A stretch of DNA of 64,000 nt, from assembly GCA_003167495.1 (NCBI GenBank), contig PMSX01000342.1, positions 82,122 through 146,121 of the forward strand, given 5' to 3'. The DNA is from Bryobacterales bacterium (GTDB lineage Bacteria; Acidobacteriota; Terriglobia; Bryobacterales; Bryobacteraceae). Below, in pieces: positions 49,775-58,247 of the stretch (its first letter is position 1; each line of letters begins with the position of its first letter). Below the pieces are notes generated by a model. The model was not told the DNA's origin and did no database searches. It was given only the letters and a program-made list of their open reading frames with translations. The position numbers and the translations under genes are program-made.

Positions 49775-51628
49775 ATGGTGGAACTCTCTATCTCCGATGT
49801 GAGACGGGCATTGTGGCTGGAGATGCAGGGGAGAGAGTCGGAGGGGGAAGCATCGAATCCGCTCCTGGGGCAAATGTTCCACGAAACGATAGCGGAGCTG
49901 TTGGGAGACGACAAGGCCAGTCAGTGGCAGGCCACGTTAGATCAAGAGACAGTGTCGAGTAGCTCTGCGTTAGAAGAACATATTTACGAAAGATTGATTG
50001 GTCCGAGACTGACGGCGCGGCAGGGAGCACTGCAAGAGGCTGGAGAACAGGTGCTGGCTTTGTGGAAAGCCGTGGGCGAGTTCAGCCGTTGGTTAACCCG
50101 TTTGCTGAGTGATGCGGAGAAGACAGGACGTATTCAGTTCGATAGAGAGACGCGGCAATGGACGGGCGACCTGCAGTTCTGTTTGCCTGAGCAGGTTTTG
50201 ACGTGGGATGTTTGTGAGCGGGGATGGCAAGCGGCGGTGCGCGTTTCGGGAATAGCGGATTCGCTTTGGAAAAACCCCGCGACGGGGCGCTGGTGCGTGG
50301 TGGAGTACAAACTGGGTCGAGGCATGTACAAGATCGACTTAGCCCAGGTATGCCTGTATCACGAAATGTTGACGGCCGCGGGTTTGGCAGATACTAGCGG
50401 CGCGGTGGCGTTGATTGCGTTCAAGCCGGAGTTGGAAGAGACGTTTTTCCAGAGCGATGAATTGAACGTAGTGAAAGCGGAGTTGCGGCAATTGATCGGC
50501 AGCTTAGCGGGAGTTTCGGGAAATGGGAAAGCCGCTGTGACCCCGCCCGAAGTCGGAGATGAGGCCGCGTTTGCGGGGCGCAGATTGGTGGAGATATACG
50601 CGCAATATGGTGTGGGAGTGATGTTGATGGGCGATCCTATTGTCGGCCCCTCGTTCATTCGCTATGGCGTCATGCCCACTGGGCGAGTGAAAGTGAGTGA
50701 GATTCGAAAGCGCGCGGACGAGTTGCAGGTACACATGAATCTGGAAACACCTCCTATGATTCACACTGACCGCGGCCGTTTGGTGATTGATGTCAAGCGT
50801 GCGAAGCCCGAGCCGGTGATATTCAGGTCTGTTTTTGGAAAGCGGCCTAAGCGGTTACCCCTGGAGGGTTCCGCGGAACTGCCGCTTGGCGTAGATTTGG
50901 AGAGATACCTACATTCTGTCGATCTCTCACAGAACAATTGCCCGCATCTGCTGGTTGCGGGGACGGCGGGGTCGGGGAAAAGTGAGTGGATGAGATCGGC
51001 CTTAGCTGGCTTGTTACTCGTGAATGTTCCGTCTACGTTGCAATTGGTTTTGATTGATCCAAAGCGCAGCGCGTTTAATGGAATGGAAGGTTCGCCATAT
51101 CTCTTCCAAGGATGGGATGTGTTGCATCCGGGTGATCGCTCCATTTCGGAGGTATTGGACGTCTTGATTGAAGAGATGAATAATCGGAATCTCTTGTTCA
51201 AGCAACAAAAGGCCGACGATCTAGCGGATTACGTCACCAAAACGGGCAAGCCGTTAGCGCGGATTGTCTTGCTGTGTGACGAGTACTTCGACCTGATTGC
51301 AGACAAGAAGACGCGTTCGGAAATTGAAACACGAGTAGCGCGGCTGGGTTCTAAAGGCCGCTCGTCTGGAATTCACTTGATCCTCGCGACGCAGTATCCG
51401 AAAGCCGACGTGGTAACGGGAGTGCTTAAGGCGAACCTTTCCGGTCGAGTGTGCTTACGCATGACCGACGCGAGACAGTCACAAGTAGTGTTAGGCCAAT
51501 CGGGCGCGGAACGGCTTTTGGGAAAAGGCGATTTACTGTTTCAGGACATCGGCGAGCCCAAGCGCCTCCAGGCCCTTTTTCTTCCCGAGGCGGACCGCCT
51601 ACGCATCTTCAAGACAGGCGAATACTAA
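49775..51628 (+). CDS. PD-(D/E)XK (Cas4/RecB-like) nuclease fused to FtsK/SpoIIIE-type DNA translocase
   Basis: N-terminal GIADSLWKNPATGRWCVVEYKLGRG nuclease motif; C-terminal HLLVAGTAGSGKSEWMRSAL (Walker A), IVLLCDEYFDLIA (Walker B), GIHLILATQYPKADVVTGVLKANLSGRVCLRMTDARQSQVVLGQSGAERLLGKGDLLF (FtsK signature). Confidence 0.85.
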   Translation: MVELSISDVRRALWLEMQGRESEGEASNPLLGQMFHETIAELLGDDKASQWQATLDQETVSSSSALEEHIYERLIGPRLTARQGALQEAGEQVLALWKAVGEFSRWLTRLLSDAEKTGRIQFDRETRQWTGDLQFCLPEQVLTWDVCERGWQAAVRVSGIADSLWKNPATGRWCVVEYKLGRGMYKIDLAQVCLYHEMLTAAGLADTSGAVALIAFKPELEETFFQSDELNVVKAELRQLIGSLAGVSGNGKAAVTPPEVGDEAAFAGRRLVEIYAQYGVGVMLMGDPIVGPSFIRYGVMPTGRVKVSEIRKRADELQVHMNLETPPMIHTDRGRLVIDVKRAKPEPVIFRSVFGKRPKRLPLEGSAELPLGVDLERYLHSVDLSQNNCPHLLVAGTAGSGKSEWMRSALAGLLLVNVPSTLQLVLIDPKRSAFNGMEGSPYLFQGWDVLHPGDRSISEVLDVLIEEMNNRNLLFKQQKADDLADYVTKTGKPLARIVLLCDEYFDLIADKKTRSEIETRVARLGSKGRSSGIHLILATQYPKADVVTGVLKANLSGRVCLRMTDARQSQVVLGQSGAERLLGKGDLLFQDIGEPKRLQALFLPEADRLRIFKTGEY

Positions 51629-51637
51629 AATAGGCTT

Positions 51638-51991
51638 GTGAAATCAATCTGCCTAGTTCTTGCTCTTGGTCTGACGGCCTTTGCGGGCCGCGAGGGAAAT
51701 TTCGTTATTCGCTTTGAGCCAAAGGCAATTTTGCAAACGGAGGCCCAGATTCCGTTTGAGATTACCGTATTGAACGATTTGAAGCAGCCGCTACACGAGG
51801 CGAAGGTAACGCTGCAGATTGAGACCAAAGATCATAAGAACGTCAAGGTGTTCAAAGCGCCAGAAACGACGGCGGGTGTGTATCTGGCCAAGCCGGTGTT
51901 TCCAGAACCGGGCGAATGGAGCGTTTACGTAGAAGTGCACCGTAACGACCAAGTGACCGCTCGCACTTTGGAATACACGGTTCCGAAATAA
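51638..51991 (+). CDS. Secreted YtkA/FixH-like domain protein
   Basis: 117 aa; signal peptide; FEITVLNDLKQPLHEAKVTLQIE...AGVYLAKPVFPEPGEWSVYVEV. Confidence 0.7.
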   Translation: MKSICLVLALGLTAFAGREGNFVIRFEPKAILQTEAQIPFEITVLNDLKQPLHEAKVTLQIETKDHKNVKVFKAPETTAGVYLAKPVFPEPGEWSVYVEVHRNDQVTARTLEYTVPK

Positions 51992-51994
51992 ATC

Positions 51995-52786
51995 TTAACT
52001 GATAGCGGCGGTAGCGATTTTGCCAGCGAGCGGACTGCTCGCGACTGCGTACTCGCGGCGAGGCATGCGACCCGAAAGAAACGCGGCACGGCCCGCTTCG
52101 ACAGCAAGCTTCATAGCGAGCGCCATACGTTCGGAATCTTCAGCCTCGGCGATGGCGGTATTGAGCAGGACGCCGTCATAGCCGAGTTCCATGGCGATGG
52201 CCGCATCAGAGGCGGTGCCGACCCCAGCGTCGACGATCAATGGCACGTCTGTGATTGCTTCGCGCAAGATTTTCAAGTTCGTGACATTCTGGATGCCCAG
52301 ACCAGAGCCGATGGGAGCGGCGAGCGGCATGACAGCCGAAGCGCCGGCATCGATGAGTTTGCGGGCGTTGACTAGATCGTCACTGGTGTAGGGCAGAACG
52401 ATAAAACCTTCCTTGACTAACAGGCGAGTGGCTTCGAGGAGTCCGGCGTTATCGGGGAACAAAGTTTTCTGATCGCCAATAACTTCGAGCTTGATCCAGT
52501 TGGAAAGACCAACTTCCTGCGCAAGGCGGGCGGTGCGAATGGCTTCGTCGGCGGTGTAGCAGGCGGCGGTGTTGGGCAGGATGTGGATTTTCGAGCGGTC
52601 GATGAAATCGAGTTCGGATTCCTTGGTGCGATCGGTGAGATTCACGCGGCGCACGGCGAGCGTGACCATTTCGGTGGCGGCTGCGGCGTGACAGCGCGCC
52701 ATGAGTTGTTTGCTGCGGTACTTTCCGGTTCCTAGGAAGAGGCGTGAGTGGAAGGTGCGGCCGGCAATCGTCAAAACGTCTTGCAT
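51995..52786 (-). CDS. thiG: Thiazole synthase
   Basis: MQDVLTIAGRTFHSRLFLGTGKYRS, VTLAVRRVNL, ILPNTAACYTADEAIRTARLA, VDAGVGTASDAAIAMELGYDGVLLNTAIAEA. Confidence 0.95.
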   Translation of the reverse strand: MQDVLTIAGRTFHSRLFLGTGKYRSKQLMARCHAAAATEMVTLAVRRVNLTDRTKESELDFIDRSKIHILPNTAACYTADEAIRTARLAQEVGLSNWIKLEVIGDQKTLFPDNAGLLEATRLLVKEGFIVLPYTSDDLVNARKLIDAGASAVMPLAAPIGSGLGIQNVTNLKILREAITDVPLIVDAGVGTASDAAIAMELGYDGVLLNTAIAEAEDSERMALAMKLAVEAGRAAFLSGRMPRREYAVASSPLAGKIATAAIS

Positions 52787-52854
52787 AATTTCATTATCGC
52801 CGCGCCGGTGGGTGCACGAGTGCCGATAGCCCACGATAGTCGCTTTTTTGCAAA

Positions 52855-53229
52855 AGGCGAAGGAAAGGCGTTTTTTGCGAAACGAGATTTTGGGCTTGCA
52901 GTGGATTTACGCGACGAACCCAAGAGATTCACGGTGCGAGGCGGCCTGGAGGCGAAGAAAAAGCGTTTTTTGCGAAACGAGGTTCGGCGCGGTTGGTGGT
53001 TTTGCGCTTCGAACCCAATTCGCATGGACGCGACGGTTTGAAAATACGAAGCCAAGCGTTGGTTCGAGGGCAGCGAAAAAGAGGGGACACCCCTGCTGGA
53101 TTTGATTGAGTGGAATGGTTTGCGGGGAGCCCAGAGTGTCCCCCCTTTTTCTTCGGGTCAGTTCGAAAATACGAGCCCAAACCTTCCGGAGCCCCGCAGG
53201 CGAAGAGAGGGCGTTTTTTGCGAAACGAA
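52855..53229 (+). repeat. Three irregularly spaced copies of a 32-bp repeat
   Basis: aggcgaagGaaaggcgttttttgcgaaacgag at 52855-52886, 52950-52981 and 53198-53229 with a few substitutions. Confidence 0.8.
53068..53152 (-). repeat. Copy B of the ~85-bp imperfect inverted-repeat/hairpin element
   Basis: Reverse complement agaaaaaggggggacactctgggc...gcaggggtgtcccctctttttcgctgccc matches 3356-3439 at both ends. Confidence 0.75.
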
Positions 53230-53603
53230 CCCAATCCTCGCAACAGTGGCACGGGCCTGCGTGGTTATGATTCAGATTGTCAAACAACCGTGGGCCGACG
53301 CTTCGAACACCTTGCGGCGAGGAGAGATCGGCGCGTACCTCGAATAGGTCCACTGGATAGACGTTACCTTGCGGCGGGTTTGGCTAAGAAGGATGGAAGT
53401 TGCTCGGGCTCTTGTTTTGAGTGAGTTAGGGACCAAGAAAAAGTTTGGTAGAGGCGTGATCGGGAGCGGGGGCCCGTCGCCTCCGAGTTCGACGGGCCAA
53501 GGAAGTTGATCTCCACTCACCTATACACGGCGGGAAAGCGTGGCAAAAACTCTAACGGGGCCTCGAAATTTTTTCTTGGGGGATATAATCAGGCGTAAGC
53601 GCG

Positions 53604-54182
53604 ATGACCGATAGCTCTGCCGTGGATGTGACCGGACTGCTGCGGGCTTGGACGGGCGGCGACAGCAGCGCCCAGGAAAAGTTGGCGCCAATCGTCTGGA
53701 ACGAGTTGCGCCAGAATGCGCGCGCCTACATGCGCAAGGAGCGTGCCGGGCACACTCTGCAGGCTACCGCGCTGGTGAACGAGGCGTTTCTGCGGCTGGT
53801 GGATCTGCGCCTTGTCGAATGGCGAGACCGATCGCATTTTTTCGCCATGGCTTCGCAAATGATGCGCCGCATTCTGGTAGACCACGCGCGGACGCGTGGC
53901 TACCAGAAGCGCGGGGCGGGACAAACGGTATTTCCACTGAACGAGGCGGCGATGGCGGTGAGGGACCGCGCTAGTGAATTGATCGCTCTCGACGATGCGC
54001 TCGAAGCCCTGGAAAAACACGATCAGCGGAAAGCGCGGGTCATCGAGATGCGGTTTTTCGGAGGTCTTTCGGTAGAGGAAACCGCCGAGGCGTTGCAAGT
54101 CTCAAGCCAAACGGTGCTGCGCGATTGGAGCCTCGCTAAAGCTTGGCTCACGCGGGAGATGACCAAGCCTCCCCATGGATGA
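53604..54182 (+). CDS. ECF-type RNA polymerase sigma factor
   Basis: 192 aa; VTGLLRAWTGGDSSAQEKLAPIVWNELRQNARAYMRKERAGHTLQATALVNEAFLRLVD; VEMRFFGGLSVEETAEALQVSSQTVLRDW-type region 4. Confidence 0.93.
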   Translation: MTDSSAVDVTGLLRAWTGGDSSAQEKLAPIVWNELRQNARAYMRKERAGHTLQATALVNEAFLRLVDLRLVEWRDRSHFFAMASQMMRRILVDHARTRGYQKRGAGQTVFPLNEAAMAVRDRASELIALDDALEALEKHDQRKARVIEMRFFGGLSVEETAEALQVSSQTVLRDWSLAKAWLTREMTKPPHG

Positions 54183-57100
54183 CATTCGCTGGAAGCTGGT
54201 TGAAGATCTCTATCACGCTGTCCTGGAACGCGAACCGGACGAGCGGGAGCCGTTTCTCGGGTCCGCCTGCCGGGACGATTTGGAACTGCGGCGGGAAGTA
54301 GAGTCGCTGCTCGAGAATAACAAGACTAATACGCTCTTCGCGGAACCGGTGTGGTCGGCGATAGACGAAGCAGAAGAGCTTTCGCCCAAGACGAAAGAGG
54401 TGCTCAGCAAGGGCGCCATCCTCGGACCTTATCATGTGATCGACATCATCGGCGCGGGTGGTATGGGCGAAGTGTATCGAGCCAGAGACGCTAAGCTAGG
54501 CCGGCAAGTTGCGATCAAGGTCCTTCCTAGTCATCTGGCGGCGAATGCTGCCGCGCGCGGGAGATTGCGCCGGGAAGCGGCGGCCGCTGCGGCGCTGGAC
54601 CATCCGTTTATCTGTAAGGTTTTCGAGATCGGCGAGGAAGGCGAAATGCTGTTCCTGGCGATGGAGTTTATCGACGGAGAGACGCTTTCCCGGCGGTTGC
54701 GTTCCGAGACTCTGCCGCTCGCGGAAGCATTGCGGTTCGCCGGCGAAGTGGCGGAAGCGCTAGAAAAAGCGCATGATCTGCGCTTCGTACATCGCGACCT
54801 CAAGCCCGCCAACGTGATGATTGCGCAAGGCCACGTCAAGGTGATGGACTTCGGGCTGGCCAAACCATTCGACGCCATCCAGCCGGTGGCGGACTCCGGG
54901 GCTACCACGACCAGCGTGGGCCCGCTGACCCAGTTCGGTACCGCGATCGGCACTCCCGATTACATGTCACCCGAGCAGATACGAGGCGAGTTACTCGACC
55001 AGCGTTCTGATCTGTTTTCGTTTGGCATCCTGCTGTGCGAATTACTGGGAGCTCCGCACCCATTCCACCGCGATTCTGCGTATGAGACGATCGCAGCGAT
55101 CCTGCGCGATCCGCCGGAACTAACCGGCGATTTGCCGGCTGGGCTGTTGCTGCTGATCCGGCGGTTGTTGGCGAAGTCACGCGAGGACCGATACCAGTCG
55201 ATGGCGGAAGTGCGCGCCGATTTGGGCCGGCTGGCGACAGGCGCGCTGACGCTGGAGCCGCAGAGAGAAGCCGAGGGGCGCCTCCCTCTGATCGGCCGCG
55301 AAGTGGAATTCAAGGAGTTGCTGCGGCATCTTGATCACGCGCAGGGCGGGAGCGGCTCGATGATTATGATTGGCGGTGAGCCGGGCATAGGCAAAACGCA
55401 CCTCATTACGGCCGTGCTTGAAGAAGCGCGACGCCGCGGAGTTTATGCCAACATTGGGCACTGCTACGAGATGGAAGGTGCGCCGCCCTATACGCCATTC
55501 ATCGAAATGACGGAGCACACGGCGCGGATCGCTCCCCGAGAAGGCTTTCGCCGCGCTCTGGGCGACGCCGCATCGGAAATGGCAAAATTGGTGCCGGAGC
55601 TGCGGCGGGTGTATCCGGATATTCCTCCGGCCATTGAACTGCCGCCCGAACAGCAGCGCCGATATTTGTTTAACGCCTATCGCGCCTATCTTGAGCGCGG
55701 GGCAAAGGTTACGCCGGTGGTTCTAGTGTTTGAAGACCTGCACTGGGCCGACGAATCGACGCTATTGCTGTTGCAGCACATTGCGCCAACGCTCTCCAGT
55801 TCGCCGATATTGGTGGTCGGCACATATCGCAATGTGGGAGTGGAAGTCGGCAACCCATTCGCGAAGATGCTCGAAACGTTGCTGCGTCAGAAGCAGGCCG
55901 GGCTGATTTCGCTGAGGCGCCTGGCCGTGGACGGAGTGGAAAGCATGCTTGCGGCCATGAGCGGGCAAGAGCCTCCGCCATCGCTGGCGCGCGTGGTGTG
56001 CGACGAGAGCGACGGCAATCCATTCTTCGTAGAAGAAATCTTTCGCCATCTTTCCGAGGAAGGCAAATTGTTCGACGAGGCGGGCCATTGGCGGGCCGGG
56101 CTGCGTGTGGATCAGCTGCAGGTTCCCGAAAGCGTACGGCTCGTGCTGGGCCGACGACTGGATCGCTTGGGCAGCGACACTCGCCGCGTGCTCACAACGG
56201 CCGCAGTCATAGGACGAAGCTTCAGCCTACAGTTGCTCGAAGAACTGGAAAACCAGGAGGCCGACTTCGCGCTGCATGCCGTTGAAGAAGCCGAAGCCGC
56301 GCATCTGGTGTCGGCCGAACCGGCGGGCCGTGACGCACGGTACCGGTTCGTACATGAGCTGGTGCGGCAGACGCTTTCGGAAACTTTGTCGCTCGCGCGC
56401 AGGCAACGGCTGCACGCGCGCGTGGCGGAAGCGATGGAACACGTGTACGCGACGAACCTGGAAGCGCAAGCATTGCCCTTGGCTCACCATCTCTATCAAG
56501 CCGGGGCCGCGGCCGATCCTGAAAAAACTGCAACGTATCTGATGTTGGCGGCCAAGAGAGCCAGCGCGGGCGCGGCACATGAGGACGCATTGGCGCATCT
56601 GGACAATGCTCTGGCGCTGTGGGAAGACGAGCGGAGTGTCCGGGTGGCCGAACTGACGGCGCAGAGAGCCGGGGTATTGCGGAGCATCGGACGGCGCAGT
56701 GAGGCCGTAGAAGGTTACCGGAAGGCCATTGCGCTGTTTGAAAGCGTGGGCGCGGTGGCGAAGGCCGCCCAGACAGGTCTTATGTTGGCGATGGATCAGG
56801 CATGGCACGTGGAACACGCGGCCGCACATCGAAGCGTAGACCGGGCGCTTGAGCATCTCGGCTCAGCGAGCCCTCAGCTGAAGATTAGTCTTGTAGCGGT
56901 GCGGGCGGCGGTGATGTCGACCGAAGGCAATGTATCCGAGGCGGCTGGCCTCTTAGCGGAGGCGAAGGCGCAACTGAAAGCCGCGGAAGGCCGGCCTCAC
57001 AATGCCATTGTCGAAGGGATGGAGATGATTTGCCACTTTCATTCCATGCAATTCGAACAGATGCTGACATCGGCGCGACAATTTGTGGAGACCCTACGAG

Positions 57101-58083
57101 CGGCCGGCGATTTGTTTCGCGTGGCCGGGGCGGAGTGTTTCTTGATTACGCCCGAACTGTGCGGCGGCAGGATAGCGGAAACCGAAGAACGCCTCCCCGG
57201 CGTGCAGCGTTTAGCGGCGAGGGTTGGACACGATGTCGCTGTGTGGATGAACAAGCGCTCTTTGGCCATGCTGAGAGTGGTGCGCGGCGACCTGGCGGCG
57301 GCGGAACGGGAGATGGAAGAGGCGCGGACGTTCGGCGAAGCGCATCGGGTTCCGTGGCGTTTCCTTAGCTCCCTATCGTTGGGCATGCTGGCGTTTCTGC
57401 GTGGAAATTTCGCCGAGGCAGAGCGCCGGTTGTCCGACCGTACCGAAATCGGCGAGCAGACGTTTTGGTCAGGATACTGGGACGCGTGCTTGTTCGCATT
57501 CCGGGCGGAGGCGGGCACAAGAGAAAGCCGCGTCATGGAGAACCATGGACGAAACGGGGACGTGAGCAACACGCGCGCCGGGAAGGCGTGGGCGGAGCGC
57601 CGTTGGAAGCTACCGCGGACAGGGCAACGGAATCCGATTGGCTCGTGGCTTGCGCTGGAACGATCGGTGATCGGCTTGGCTTGGACGGGCAGGAACGAGG
57701 AAGTAGCGGCCCTACGGCCGCTTACCGAGGAGGCGCTGCTGACGGGGGCATGGATGACATGGGATATGTCTCCGTTCCGGACTGCTGCGGGTATTGCGGC
57801 CGCCTGCGCGGGCGATTGGTCCGCGGCAGAGCAGCATCATCTGACGGCGATCCACCAGACGGATGCGGCTCCGTATCGAGTGGCCCAGCCGACGGCGCGA
57901 GAATGGTACGCGATGATGCTGCTGAATAGAAACGGCACTGGGGATGCAGTGAAAGCGCGCGGTTTGTTGAGCGAGGCACTAACGATGTATGAAGGGATGG
58001 GGATGCCGTTCCATGCTAGCCGGACGAGTGAAAGGCTGGCGAAGCAGCTGCGGCAGGAGATGACGAAGCAGGGACGTGGATGA
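54175..58083 (+). CDS. Serine/threonine protein kinase fused to AAA ATPase and TPR region
   Basis: 1302 aa; LGPYHVIDIIGAGGMGEVYRARD, FVHRDLKPANVMI, KVMDFGLAK; then GGEPGIGKTHLI and VLVFEDLHWADESTLLLLQ. Confidence 0.93.
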   Translation: MDDIRWKLVEDLYHAVLEREPDEREPFLGSACRDDLELRREVESLLENNKTNTLFAEPVWSAIDEAEELSPKTKEVLSKGAILGPYHVIDIIGAGGMGEVYRARDAKLGRQVAIKVLPSHLAANAAARGRLRREAAAAAALDHPFICKVFEIGEEGEMLFLAMEFIDGETLSRRLRSETLPLAEALRFAGEVAEALEKAHDLRFVHRDLKPANVMIAQGHVKVMDFGLAKPFDAIQPVADSGATTTSVGPLTQFGTAIGTPDYMSPEQIRGELLDQRSDLFSFGILLCELLGAPHPFHRDSAYETIAAILRDPPELTGDLPAGLLLLIRRLLAKSREDRYQSMAEVRADLGRLATGALTLEPQREAEGRLPLIGREVEFKELLRHLDHAQGGSGSMIMIGGEPGIGKTHLITAVLEEARRRGVYANIGHCYEMEGAPPYTPFIEMTEHTARIAPREGFRRALGDAASEMAKLVPELRRVYPDIPPAIELPPEQQRRYLFNAYRAYLERGAKVTPVVLVFEDLHWADESTLLLLQHIAPTLSSSPILVVGTYRNVGVEVGNPFAKMLETLLRQKQAGLISLRRLAVDGVESMLAAMSGQEPPPSLARVVCDESDGNPFFVEEIFRHLSEEGKLFDEAGHWRAGLRVDQLQVPESVRLVLGRRLDRLGSDTRRVLTTAAVIGRSFSLQLLEELENQEADFALHAVEEAEAAHLVSAEPAGRDARYRFVHELVRQTLSETLSLARRQRLHARVAEAMEHVYATNLEAQALPLAHHLYQAGAAADPEKTATYLMLAAKRASAGAAHEDALAHLDNALALWEDERSVRVAELTAQRAGVLRSIGRRSEAVEGYRKAIALFESVGAVAKAAQTGLMLAMDQAWHVEHAAAHRSVDRALEHLGSASPQLKISLVAVRAAVMSTEGNVSEAAGLLAEAKAQLKAAEGRPHNAIVEGMEMICHFHSMQFEQMLTSARQFVETLRAAGDLFRVAGAECFLITPELCGGRIAETEERLPGVQRLAARVGHDVAVWMNKRSLAMLRVVRGDLAAAEREMEEARTFGEAHRVPWRFLSSLSLGMLAFLRGNFAEAERRLSDRTEIGEQTFWSGYWDACLFAFRAEAGTRESRVMENHGRNGDVSNTRAGKAWAERRWKLPRTGQRNPIGSWLALERSVIGLAWTGRNEEVAALRPLTEEALLTGAWMTWDMSPFRTAAGIAAACAGDWSAAEQHHLTAIHQTDAAPYRVAQPTAREWYAMMLLNRNGTGDAVKARGLLSEALTMYEGMGMPFHASRTSERLAKQLRQEMTKQGRG

Positions 58084-58096
58084 AGGAGTAACAACC

Positions 58097-58131
58097 TAGG
58101 AGCTAAGGAGATAGGAGCTAAGGAGATAGGG
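58097..58131 (+). repeat. 15-bp tandem repeat (about 2.3 units)
   Basis: taggagctaaggaga taggagctaaggaga taggg just after the kinase stop codon. Confidence 0.8.
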
Positions 58132-58247
58132 ATCGCTGTGAGTCTGGCGGCGGATTGAACAGGATGTAACTTTTGACGATGGCGCGATGAGGCGGCGAGC
58201 AACGCAAAAACGATTTTTGCTTGGTCGAGGCTCGAGATGTACCCCAG

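Noticed and set aside
52840-53260. Possible CRISPR array
   Set aside because: Only three repeats, spacing of about 63 and 216 bp, repeats imperfect and no cas genes nearby.
52771-53353. Small ORFs in the repeat cluster (e.g. 52848..53105, 52907..53353)
   Set aside because: They are conceptual translations of repeats on both strands with no coding evidence.
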